Below, piece after piece: positions 27,080 to 36,585 of a stretch of 64,000 bases of DNA (its first letter is position 1; each line of letters begins with the position of its first letter). The position numbers and the translations under genes are program-made. Source of the stretch: Parietichytrium sp. I65-24A. Taxonomy: Eukaryota > Sar > Bigyra > Thraustochytrida > Thraustochytriidae. A model generated the notes under the pieces. That model saw only the letters and a list, made by a program, of their open reading frames with translations, was not told the origin of the DNA and did not search any database. The DNA lies in NCBI GenBank assembly GCA_012862575.1, contig BLSF01000005.1, forward strand, positions 744,001 to 808,000, given 5' to 3'.

Positions 27080-29352
27080 ATGCACCATCACGGCTCGCCC
27101 GCGGGGCAACGCTCGCAAGCACATCCAGAAACCACATGGGCGACCGGCGTATCTCATACTATTCAGAACCGCACAGAAGCCCATGCCTCGAGATCGGCTG
27201 CGCCGGAGAGGCAGAAGCGAATTATTCGTCCTTCAAGCGCGCATACAAGGAAACGTGGCACACCCACCTCAGAGAACAACATGGATCCAAGATTTGCGAA
27301 TAATTTCACGAGGCCAACCAGTGCGACATCCCGCTTAACCTCTGCACACGGTGAAGTAAGAAAGAAGGAGATCTATGCGGCCAACAAGCGACTTATGGAA
27401 AAGAACGAAATGCTCCGAAGGGAACTAAACCGTTTGCAAAAGAGCCGCGAACAGCGCGAGCTTCAACTGCGCACAAGTCACGAGAACAAGAAAAATGCAG
27501 CTGGCAATAATAGAAGACCAACTCTGGAAGGCTACAGTCACGGATCTGTCAAGACAATCGAGATATCGAGCGTGACCTCCAATGGCTCTAAAGCAGCAAT
27601 GCCTTCTGGGCGTACTAGTGTGCGGAGCGCAGCAGGATCCGGAGTACACGCGGTCCGCGCTGCCAACCCGGCGGGTGAGCACCCAAAAATTTCATTCGCG
27701 TCATCCTCTTGCTCAGAAATCGAGGAGAGCAAGGAAGACAGTCGTGCAAAGAACCGGGAAATCACCGCAGCTGAAAAGCGAGAAAAAGCAAGTAATATCA
27801 AGACTGGCGGAACCGACGCGCTCTGGCGGACAACTTCCGGACAGCATACGACCACCGGGCCGCTACAGAAGGGGTCGAACGCAACTCAAGTGACAGCGAG
27901 GCCAAGCAGCGCACACCCATCATCGACCAGGGACCTGAGGTCAGACACCAAGTCAAGCGACACGAAACGAGCAGTCAGCCGTCCAAAGTCGGCGGCTCCG
28001 AGCCATCACGACAATTCTTCCTCATCACCAAGTTCAGCGCAAGACGGGAACTCCGTTACGAAGGCCAGCACTTCTTCCGCGGCTGCAACCCAACAACAAG
28101 AGAAAGAGAGGCTACAAAAGCTAATAGGATCCTCAGAGTGGGATGGCATTGGCAGACCTGATTGTTACGTTTTCGGAAAACTCCTCGGCCAAGGCTCCTT
28201 TGGAACCGTCCGACTTGCGCATCACAAGATTACTGGTCACAAAGTTGCCGTAAAAACATACGAGCGGGCGAAGTTCAAGGACGCGGCCCAGATAAAGCGA
28301 GCTAAGCAAGAGATTGCTCTCATGGCGGAGCTCAACCATATACATATTTGTCGGTTATTCGAGGTCTTCGAGACCAGCAAGGTAAGTGCGCGAAGAAGAA
28401 AGAATTATTGCAATACCCTCGAAGGTTTGATTGTGGTTCGATCCCGGTTCTGACCTTTAGACTTGCTTGATTGACTTAGCGAATCCATCTCGTAATGGAG
28501 GCAGCCTCTGGTGGAAATCTGTGCACGTATGTGAAGAGCCGAAAGCGACTTCCTGAAGGTGAAGCAGTTCGCATTTTCTACCACTTGACCCTTGCGCTTG
28601 ACTACTTGCACTCAAAAGATATTGTACATCGCGACGTGAAACTCGAGAATGTGCTCTTTGATTCCAACAGAGTGATTAAACTGGTGGACTTTGGCTTTTC
28701 TGTAAAGGCTGGCGATAGAAAACTGAAGGTGTTTTGTGGAACGCCAAGCTACATGGCGCCGGAAATAGTGCGCAGAAAGGAGTACGCAGGCTTCCCAGTT
28801 GATGTTTGGTCGCTAGGCGTGCTGCTGTACGCAATGCTCTGCGGAAGATTTCCGTTCACTGCGAAAACCTACCCGGAATTGTACAAGAAAATTGCACGAG
28901 GCGTATTTCAGATTCCAGAGCACATCTCTCCTAGTGTGAGGGACGCGCTTCGGCGAATGCTGTGTCTAAACTCAGCAATGCGGATAACTATCCCACAGCT
29001 AAAGGAGCATAAAATTCTTACCGAGCGAATGTCAACATTTCCGCGCGTCCCTGCTCCAAATGAATGCACGCACCTGATTTCAGACGACCCGAAAAATGAC
29101 CTGGTTCCGTCGTTGGTCAAGCAGCTCGCAGATTTTGGCTTCAATAAAGATCGGCTTGTGAAGGCTGTTCAGGACAGAAAGAGAAACCATCTCACGACAA
29201 CATATTACTTGCTTGCGATGAAGGCAGAAAAAAAGCGTCTAATGCTTGTCAAGCAAAAGCAAGAAGCAAGTGCAAGAGCACAAACGAATGAGGAAAGTCA
29301 AAATCCCCTTGCTGAAGGGGCGACTCAGGAAGAAGCCAAAGTTACAGAGTAA
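27080..29352 (+). CDS. CAMK-type (SNF1/MARK-like) protein kinase, two exons
   Basis: Exon 1 is 27080-28381, the intron is 28382-28479 (98 bp, GTAAGT...CTTAG) and exon 2 is 28480-29352, giving 724 residues. The first 350 or so residues are disordered and basic, with four RPxSA motifs at about 50, 78, 274 and 301. The kinase domain (about 354-600) is complete: GQGSFG loop, VAVK lysine, HRDVKLEN catalytic loop, DFGFS, the GTPSYMAPE activation segment and DVWSLGVLLY. This is a CAMK-group kinase close to SNF1/AMPK and MARK. A UBA-like helix bundle follows (VPSLVKQLADFGFNKDRLV), typical of that clan. RPxSA motifs recur in ciliary and microtubule proteins, so a flagellar kinase is possible. The intron falls just after the N-lobe hinge region. 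Confidence 0.85.
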
Positions 29353-29926
29353 ACAAGTGAGCGACCGGGCCATTGTGGGTGTTGCAAGCACTTGACTTGA
29401 TAATTAGTATTCCAAATCCTCCATCAGAATTATTTTTGGTTTCTTTGTGTTTTCTTGTCACGCACGAAGTCGGACCCGACGAAGCTAAGTTTACTAGCAG
29501 TCCACTACTGGACCAACTAACGCGTTGACCATCGTTGACCGGTGCGCGCCTCGCTCTTTAATAAAAGAGAGCATAAGCCTTACCGAGAAGGTTTGGCTAT
29601 AGTTTAGTGAGACCGCTCCGTACTACGTCTTAGCTATTATTACTACAGTGGTACGGGTGGTTGAAGTAGTAGTCTATGTGAGTGACAAATCTCCAACCGA
29701 AAAACTCTCCGTTTCTGTTGTCCCAAACTTTGAATGTTGGGTGAGTGTGGAAAACTGGGAGTGCGCAGAGCTCGCAGAGCAGTCACCTTATCAGGGGCCC
29801 ACCCGATATCAAGAATACGCCCTGTGCCGCTCAGCGCTCCCAAGAGACAGCAAGCGACTGAAACGTCGAATCGTGCCTTGCCGAACTTTTCTCGCGCTCT
29901 AGATCGTTCGTCAAACAAACTCGGAA
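29353..29926. other. Tandem-gene spacer, kinase to DNAAF1
   Basis: 574 bp containing the presumed kinase 3' end and the DNAAF1 promoter. Apparent frames of up to 95 codons overlap on both strands and are not credible. No motif stands out. Confidence 0.5.
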
Positions 29927-32131
29927 ATGGCGACGCTCTTCAACAGCCGCGTGACGGAGTGGCTCGCAAAGAAAACTGCTGGTGAGGTTGAGCGCGACGA
30001 GAATGGTGTGACAGTCATGACCGCTGCCTCTGTGCGCTGTTTGTGCCTGCAAAACGGTGGCTATGAGTGCGAGGAAATCAATGACAAGCTCTATTTGCAC
30101 TTTCAAGGCTTCCGACATATTGGGGGACTCGAAAAGTACACTGGCTTAAAATGCCTTTACCTGGAATCGAACGCGCTGGCTGAAATATCAGGACTCAATC
30201 ATCTGCACGATCTTCGCTCTCTCTATGTGCAACAAAACGTCATTAAAGAAATCTCGGCAGAGTCCTTTGCGGGGTTGGAGAGCTTGGTCACCCTAGACTT
30301 GAGTCAGAACCTACTTCGATCGCTGAAGGGCATCGGAGTTTTACAAAAACTTCAAATCCTGAACGTTGCCAAAAACCAACTCTGTGAAGTAGATAGCCTT
30401 TCCGAGCTTCGCTCGTGCACAGAGCTGACAAGTTTGGACTTGCGAGGGAACTTGATTGAAGACGGGGCTGGACTCCAAATTTGCTTGAGAGAAATCGGCA
30501 GCCTCTCTGCTCTTTATTTGGCTGGTAACCCATGTGTCAAAAGCATCCCGCATTATCGCAAAACCCTGGTACACGGATTTCCGAGGCTGACGTACTTGGA
30601 CGAACGCCCAGTGGACCCCAATGAACGACTCTTAGCAGATGCATGGAGTCGAGGGGGTCGCGAAGGCGAACTAGAGGCACGCGATAGGCTCAAAGAAGAA
30701 GAAAGACAGAAGACTCAACAACAGGTGAACTCTTGGAACGAGTTCAAAGCTCGTGCTTTAGCTCAGAGGCAGTTGGAGATTGAAAAAGCCAGAGAAGAAG
30801 GGAGAGACGTTCTGCCCAGCAAGTCGTTCGTGAGCTACAGATCTGTCGATCCTGAAGAGGAGGATCGGCGTCAAGGGCTTATTCGAGAACTGGCAATTGC
30901 AGAAGCAGAGGCAGAGCGGATTTCACAAGTTAGTGGTGGGATGCAGATGATGTCTTTCGGGACCAGCCAGGGGGAAACCGACGAGAAGGGGTCAGAGCTG
31001 ATTCAGAAGAATGTGGAGAACAAGGAAACAGCCCAGGGACGATCGCCGGAAACTGGCAGCTTGTTACATCAGACTGGCCCTGAGAAATCAATTGCTGAAG
31101 CTCCTAGCCCACCGAACGACAAGTTAGTGAGCAACAAAGATCAACTAGCTCCAAGCACTCCCGAAATGACAGTCGAGGATCAACAAGCCTTGGCTCGCGA
31201 AAAGCTTGTGAGAGATTCGTTAGCAATGTACCGTGAGCAAAAAGAGAAACGGAATGTAATCTCATCTGATACTCATCATGGAGCGAAGAATGAAACCGTT
31301 TCGACACCGAAGCAGTCAGCTTTGGTGCCTGATAGGGACGGCGAGAAATTTGTAATAGAAGAGACTTCAACGTCCTCGGCATCAATGAGCCATGCCCCAC
31401 CCCAAGGCGCTAGCATTGACGACAGTGAATTGATAGCGGCAGTGAAAAAGTCTGTTTTTGATTTCGCTAAAGCAGCCTCCTCGCTCTCTTCAACTCATAA
31501 GATTAACGTCACTCCAGACTTCGTGAGAACTCGGTATGCAGCTCTACGCTCTAGCAAGACGATTCAGCCTCTCTCGACAGCCGCTTCAACTTGCGAGAAA
31601 CCCCGGCCAAGAGAATCTTCTCATCTTCATTTGTCCCAAAAGAGCAGCGAAAACGAGCCATCGATGAAGACAGAGAAAACCAATTTCTCCAATACGAACG
31701 AACCAGTTCAGGGAGCTAACATTTGTGAACCTGCGCAAGAGGCACTTGTGAATGGCTCATTGGCTTCAAACGCAGTCGAGTATGGAAGACCTATGCCCAA
31801 AGTCAAAGTTCTCCCTCCCGCTTTCCTTCCATCAATGACAGAGGAGAGAGAATCAGAAGGCGAGAGCAATCCTATTGCATCAGAAGCAGAGGGAGAGACC
31901 TGTCCCCACGATCCGCAATCATCGCGAACAATAGCTTCTGATGTCGTGGAAAACCCGCTTTCAACTGAGGGATCCCCCTTCGAATATAAGCTGTCCAGGC
32001 GAGATATCATTCAACGTCTTCATGGCGATAGCAACCACCCTCTTGCGGAAGATTCGAAGGGGAACTTCGAACAAGGGGAAGAGCTTGAGCGAAAACAAGA
32101 CGGAGGAGACGATATGTTCGAACTTGACTAG
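29927..32131 (+). CDS. DNAAF1: Dynein axonemal assembly factor 1 (LRRC50/ODA7)
   Basis: A 734-residue single-exon protein with an ATG start. The N-terminal 30-75 region with LYLHFQGF and IGGLEKYTGLKCLYLE is the DNAAF1 signature. It is followed by about six leucine-rich repeats (to about 205) and an LRR cap ending in FPRLTYLDERPVDPNER. A charged coiled coil (235-330) comes next, with EEERQKTQQQVNSWNEFKARAL. The last 400 residues are disordered, poorly conserved and acidic. DNAAF1 is a cytoplasmic factor that helps assemble outer and inner arm dyneins before transport into the flagellum. Its presence shows that the organism builds motile flagella. Spacing from the kinase gene upstream is 574 bp, same strand. 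Confidence 0.9.
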   Translation: MATLFNSRVTEWLAKKTAGEVERDENGVTVMTAASVRCLCLQNGGYECEEINDKLYLHFQGFRHIGGLEKYTGLKCLYLESNALAEISGLNHLHDLRSLYVQQNVIKEISAESFAGLESLVTLDLSQNLLRSLKGIGVLQKLQILNVAKNQLCEVDSLSELRSCTELTSLDLRGNLIEDGAGLQICLREIGSLSALYLAGNPCVKSIPHYRKTLVHGFPRLTYLDERPVDPNERLLADAWSRGGREGELEARDRLKEEERQKTQQQVNSWNEFKARALAQRQLEIEKAREEGRDVLPSKSFVSYRSVDPEEEDRRQGLIRELAIAEAEAERISQVSGGMQMMSFGTSQGETDEKGSELIQKNVENKETAQGRSPETGSLLHQTGPEKSIAEAPSPPNDKLVSNKDQLAPSTPEMTVEDQQALAREKLVRDSLAMYREQKEKRNVISSDTHHGAKNETVSTPKQSALVPDRDGEKFVIEETSTSSASMSHAPPQGASIDDSELIAAVKKSVFDFAKAASSLSSTHKINVTPDFVRTRYAALRSSKTIQPLSTAASTCEKPRPRESSHLHLSQKSSENEPSMKTEKTNFSNTNEPVQGANICEPAQEALVNGSLASNAVEYGRPMPKVKVLPPAFLPSMTEERESEGESNPIASEAEGETCPHDPQSSRTIASDVVENPLSTEGSPFEYKLSRRDIIQRLHGDSNHPLAEDSKGNFEQGEELERKQDGGDDMFELD

Positions 32132-33120
32132 CTAGTAGATAGAGAGGCGAGTTATAAATAAAGTATGATTCGGGAAACATGAACTTTCTGAAGCACTGCG
32201 AGGGTGAACAAACGTATTGAGCGATCGTGAGATCGTCCCATGCTGTCTATCATTCGGCGCACCCACGATGATGGTCATGAATCATGCATGGCATGGAAGA
32301 AACTTTTTTTTTTCTCTCTGACACTCGAGGGGTCTTCTTTTTTTAAGATTTAATTTTTTAGAAAGAGAATTTCAGTTTCAATGAAAAACTGCGAAGTCCA
32401 TCCAACCGACCCTCTGAAAGTGGCAAATTTTTTGCTGAATTCTGATCGCTTCCGCAGCTGTGAATGGCGTCCTCTCTCCTTCCTTCGGTCTTTTGCTCCT
32501 CCTCACTCACAAGCTTTTGAAATGAGAGATAAAACAACATAATTATGTTTCAGCGGGCCATCTTGATGCTTATTTGTTTAACCAACAGGCACTGCTTCCA
32601 AACCATTCTCATTCTTGTTCGAAAGAAACATCAAATCAAACACTGATCCTCACTGTCCACTCAATGCGGTGGCTCAGATGTCGAATTACCGTTCAAAAGA
32701 ATGACAAACTTGATTGAAATAGACACAAATCGTTTCCTTCCGTGCCCTCAGTTCCCACGACGCTATTGCACTATAATAGGATATAATAGGTGCGCAAAGG
32801 TGGCGGCAGGGTAGAAACTAACCCTACAGCGTTCCTTTAAAGAGTCCTATCGTGCACTTTTATTTCTGAATTTTGTTCAATTATTGGCGAGTCTGGCGGA
32901 AAACATTGAATTATTGGTGACCTAATTTTAGAATAATCAATTCAAGCAAACCCACTGTCCAGTTTTATTTGACGCGGTATGGCTCGCGAGAGTGCGTCGG
33001 ACTTGAATGCTACCTTTGGCTGGGTCTGTCTGTCTGACAAGCTCTGGGACCGGTTGAGCAAGCCTCCACAATACTGTACATGGCACTCTTTCTTGTTTGT
33101 GCGTAAGGGCTAAAGTTAAA
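32132..33120. other. Convergent 3' intergenic region
   Basis: About 990 bp between DNAAF1 and the WDR83-like gene. An ATAAATAAA near 32154 is a likely poly(A) signal for DNAAF1. The rest is AT-rich with T-runs (32308-32360) and no gene. Confidence 0.5.
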
Positions 33121-34098
33121 TTAATTGTGTGGTGGTATATGTGGTATTGGTTCAATAGATACCACAAACACCGACGCAGTTCCATCGTAGCTGCAAGTGA
33201 CAAGCTGGTCTTTCAAATCTGAAAATGCACATGAGCTAATTGTGGACGTATGGAGCTTCTGCTGAGGTGGTGAGATCTGGTTCTCGGGAGTGCTGTAAAA
33301 GTGAATGCAGCCATCTTCATCGCCAGTGCCGACAATGAGCTTTTGACCGACAGGTGTATGGCCGTTGCTGTCTTGAGCAAAAAACGATGGGATTCGCGTT
33401 GAATTGTTTGGATATCCTGCCCAGGTCTGAAGCACTGCACCGGATTGTCGATTGATTAAACATAGCTTTCCAGGGTCAATACAAGACGCTAAAACCCGCG
33501 TCCCATCTGCGGAGAGAGAAAAGTACGAAATAGCTGGGCCAAGGCGATCCTTGATAACCCGCCCAATACGAGTGTCAAACGTGCGCAGGCAACCATCTGC
33601 GCAACTGGCGATGATATCATACATATTCGTTCTAACAGCAGTGACAGCATCAGCAAAACCGACAAGTTTCTGAACACTGTATTTGCTACGAGACCTCACG
33701 TCGAAGATACGCGCGGTTTGATCTTTTGAGCCAGTGATGATCAAGTCCCCGTTTCCAGAATAGCAGATGGTACCAACCGCCTCATGGTGCCCCACAAGCT
33801 TTTGCACCATGGCGCATTTTTCCACATCCCATACCCTGGCAACGCTCTCGTCTCCGCAGCAGGCGAAGGCTTTGTGGTCATTTGATACGGCAATTTCCGT
33901 GACCTCTCGGCGAAGCTCGTCAAAAGTATGTACAACACGGGCGCAACCCTCCTCAGAAACGCTCTGTGGGTTGGCGAGAGTGATCTTCCTGTCTCCTCCG
34001 GCTGAGAGGATGTACTTTCCTGCATACACCGCGCAGTATATCGCGTCGCTGTGAGAGTTAAGGGAGCAAAGCTTCTCTAATCGGATTTCCGTCGCCAT
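33121..34098 (-). CDS. WDR83: WD40-repeat protein, WDR83/MORG1-like
   Basis: A 325-residue seven-bladed WD40 protein from the ATG at 34098. An earlier in-frame ATG at 34254 would add 52 residues of weak character; the shorter form fits the WDR83 family length (about 315). The repeats show the expected cues: SHSDAIYCAVYAGKYILSAG, a DESVARVWDVEK blade, a SKDQTARIFDVRSR blade, an ASCADGCLRTFDTRIGR blade, then SASCID/LINR and SCSYDGTASVF. The order and the RxxDLR-type 'RTFDTRIGRVI' segment match WDR83, a scaffold linked to ERK signalling and to the spliceosome C complex. Other WD40 families cannot be wholly excluded by eye. Confidence 0.68.
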   Translation of the reverse strand: MATEIRLEKLCSLNSHSDAIYCAVYAGKYILSAGGDRKITLANPQSVSEEGCARVVHTFDELRREVTEIAVSNDHKAFACCGDESVARVWDVEKCAMVQKLVGHHEAVGTICYSGNGDLIITGSKDQTARIFDVRSRSKYSVQKLVGFADAVTAVRTNMYDIIASCADGCLRTFDTRIGRVIKDRLGPAISYFSLSADGTRVLASCIDPGKLCLINRQSGAVLQTWAGYPNNSTRIPSFFAQDSNGHTPVGQKLIVGTGDEDGCIHFYSTPENQISPPQQKLHTSTISSCAFSDLKDQLVTCSYDGTASVFVVSIEPIPHIPPHN

Positions 34099-34620
34099 CG
34101 GCTTGGCAAGCACGTGCACCCAGCTGCGACCGACACCTTCCTCGCGGTCTCTGTAAGTTACCAGGTATGTGCTGTCTCTGGTGCTGTATGTCACCCATAG
34201 AGGAGCACTATACGTTTGGCTATAAGCTGGCAAGATAGTAATCCGATAGCGCATTTCCTTAGCGAGGGATGTAGAACTACATAATTACGTAACGCTGAAT
34301 AGAGTACTGTTACTTATGTGTACACACTTGCTTGTGGGATTGATTGTGTGGAGGGAAGGGAACCAAAAAAGAACGAAGATGGAACGTGTGGAGAATTGAT
34401 TCCAACATAATCAGGTGAAGTCTTCTACCTCTATGCTAAAGCTACTACTCTAGCTACTAGTATAGCGAGAGAGTAAGTAAGCTCAGTCATCATCGTGCAG
34501 GAGTACGGGTACCAACCGTTAAGTGTATAGTAGTCCCTGACCCTTTCTTCCTTTTGGCCTTTTGGTTGGTTACCAGGACCTGGACGAGAGCGAGTGAGAG
34601 TGAGAGTGAGAGAGTGAGGT

Positions 34621-34665
34621 CAGTGATGGTCATTGATGGTCAGTGATGGTCAGTGATGGTCAGTG
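34621..34665 (+). repeat. 10-bp tandem repeat CAGTGATGGT
   Basis: Four units of CAGTGATGGT, with one variant CATTGATGGT, and a partial fifth. The unit is one helical turn long. It lies 230-270 bases upstream of the SUA5 ATG. Confidence 0.9.
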
Positions 34666-34683
34666 TCTCACAACCATTTGTGC

Positions 34684-34738
34684 CGTCTGATCGTCTGATC
34701 GTCTGATCGTCTGATCGTCTGATCGTCTGATCGTCTGA
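34684..34738 (+). repeat. 8-bp tandem repeat CGTCTGAT
   Basis: Six perfect copies of CGTCTGAT plus a seven-base partial. Each contains a GATC at the unit joint. It lies 155-210 bases upstream of the SUA5 ATG and immediately follows the 10-bp repeat. Confidence 0.92.
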
Positions 34739-34892
34739 AAGGCGAACCTTGGCCCTCTTGGCTGCGCAGGACGCGACTCGCAAGGATTCAGCGCGCGCGT
34801 TGCCGTGGGCGATTCGCTTTGCCAAACAGACTCCGAGGAGGAATAGTAGGAATAGGAGCGGGAGGAGTCGAAGGAGCAGCAAGGCTCCCGCT

Positions 34893-36164
34893 ATGGAGAC
34901 TCAGCCGGAGGGGGCGATGCTGCGCGCAGTGCTCGTGAAAGCTGACGCAGCTGGATTGAGGAGAGCTGCGGACAAGTTGCGGTGCGGAGGCAATGTAGCG
35001 TTTCCAACGGAAACCGTCTACGGACTCGGAGGAAACGCTCTGGATGAGAACGCGGTGAAGGAAATTTTTGTAAAGAAAGGCAGACCTCTAACTGACCCGC
35101 TCATTGTCCATGTCGCAAGCAGTGAGAATGCACTGGAACTTGTGCGCGCCCAAGGGGAAACAAGAAAGATCTTCCGGCTATTGGCAGACCACTTTTGGCC
35201 TGGACCCTTGACCATGGTTCTTGAAGCGAATGACAAAGTTCCAAGTCTCGTTTGTGCCAACACTGGGTTCGTAGGGGTGAGGAGTCCAGCACACCCAGTG
35301 GCAAGGGAGCTGATAGAACTGAGCGGAGTTCCCATCGCTGCACCGAGCGCGAATCGCTTTGGCCACGTGAGCCCAACCTGCGCGCAGCACGTTCTCGACG
35401 ACCTTGGCAATCATGACATTTTGGTTGTGGATGGCGGAGATTTGGAGAGCGGGACGTGTCACGTCGGAATCGAGTCCACAGTGCTCAAGGTGAGAGACAG
35501 CTCACTTAGTTGCGACGACTCCGTGAGCGAGAGGAGCCTAATTCTCTATAGAAAAGGGGGAGTTTCAGAGTCGGCAATCAGGGCAGTTTTAGACCAAGCA
35601 GGAATGTCAAACGTGAAAATAGTAGCCCCAATTGCAAATTCCGCAAAGACAAGTAGTCCAGACAGCAAAGATGGTCGGAAAGGAGAGAGCAATGAAGCCA
35701 AAGACCCAGCTGGAGCCGGGGAACAGGAAGACCTTGAAGTTGCCCATGTTGCGCCAGGACAACTAATTACGCACTATGCGCCTGATGCAGACACGTGGCT
35801 TTTAAAGCATTCGGCTCCCGAACGGGCGGAAGAATCTCTTGGGGGAGAGGGAGAGGGAGTGTTTGTTGTTCTTGATGAAGACCATCGCTTGCGCCTGGAC
35901 GAGTGCGCGGTTCTGGACTTCAATGGGTCTCTCCGCCATTTTAAGTCCCTGGCTCTGGCTTACAGGGACATTTCCGAATCTGGAGAGGTACCGCGTGCTG
36001 CCCGAAACTTGTTTGATTGTTTGCGCTGGACAGAAACCACTGGCGCAAAACACGTCATCATTCAGGACGTATCCCACTGTAGTGACGAGCTCGCCCCATC
36101 GGTGGCGGATAGAATGTACAGAGCCGCGTCTGGCAAAGTGGCATCAACAGCGCGCTTGTCGTAA
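34893..36164 (+). CDS. SUA5: Threonylcarbamoyl-AMP synthase (SUA5/YrdC)
   Basis: A 423-residue protein from the ATG at 34893, close to yeast Sua5 (426). The frame opens 48 codons earlier at a TTG with a basic, presequence-like run; a mitochondrial-targeted longer form is conceivable but needs a non-ATG start. Core YrdC motifs are present: FPTETVYGLG, KKGRPLTDPLIVHV, FWPGPLTMVL, GVRSPAHP and PSANRFGHVSPT. The C-terminal SUA5 domain follows after a disordered linker, with the AHVAPGQLITHYAPD start. The enzyme makes threonylcarbamoyl-AMP from threonine, bicarbonate and ATP for the universal t6A37 modification of ANN-decoding tRNAs. Confidence 0.93.
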   Translation: METQPEGAMLRAVLVKADAAGLRRAADKLRCGGNVAFPTETVYGLGGNALDENAVKEIFVKKGRPLTDPLIVHVASSENALELVRAQGETRKIFRLLADHFWPGPLTMVLEANDKVPSLVCANTGFVGVRSPAHPVARELIELSGVPIAAPSANRFGHVSPTCAQHVLDDLGNHDILVVDGGDLESGTCHVGIESTVLKVRDSSLSCDDSVSERSLILYRKGGVSESAIRAVLDQAGMSNVKIVAPIANSAKTSSPDSKDGRKGESNEAKDPAGAGEQEDLEVAHVAPGQLITHYAPDADTWLLKHSAPERAEESLGGEGEGVFVVLDEDHRLRLDECAVLDFNGSLRHFKSLALAYRDISESGEVPRAARNLFDCLRWTETTGAKHVIIQDVSHCSDELAPSVADRMYRAASGKVASTARLS

Positions 36165-36585
36165 CGCCAACGTAGCGCACCGGGTTTGTGGCCGTGTCTG
36201 AAAACAAGAATACTTTTAAAGTTGATGTGTGTCTCATCGCAAAAATTGAGGTAGATAGAAGTAAATTGGTGAAATATTTGTTTTGGATTTTGTCGAAACT
36301 ATAATGTTGCCTCAGCACGAGCCTGCCGCATAGAGAAAACACGCAAGGCTTTCCCAATCCTCCCTCCTCTACAAAATGCTGCCTTGAGTTGACGGAACCG
36401 TTAAGCATTTGCGCCAACAGTATGTAAGGCGTCTTGCCAGAATTCTTCTGACAAATGACGAGCACGAGAAGAGAGATATTCGAATGTGAGAGGACAGATG
36501 GTGATACCAAGAGACACAAAAGCCAGTACTTGGGAAACTGTAATAGTCGATGGCCATGCAAAGGTCTTCGAGCAAAAGCGCAAAC
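36165..36585. other. Convergent 3' spacer, SUA5 / aminopeptidase
   Basis: About 420 bp holding two gene ends. Overlapping frames of up to 167 codons on the minus strand have no protein-like features. Nothing else is seen. Confidence 0.5.

Larger units (their letters stand above)
34099..34892. promoter_or_regulatory. Divergent promoter region with two adjacent tandem repeats
   Basis: About 0.8 kb between the WDR83-like gene and SUA5. It holds GTAC words at 34501-34514, a purine-rich tract at about 34585-34620 (sense for SUA5), a 10-bp repeat at 34621-34665 and an 8-bp repeat at 34684-34738. Promoter status is inferred from gene orientation. Confidence 0.5.

Noticed and set aside
28382-28479. 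GGTTCGATCCC in the kinase intron, resembling a tRNA B-box
   Set aside because: No A-box upstream and the T-arm stem does not pair; the stretch is explained by the intron.
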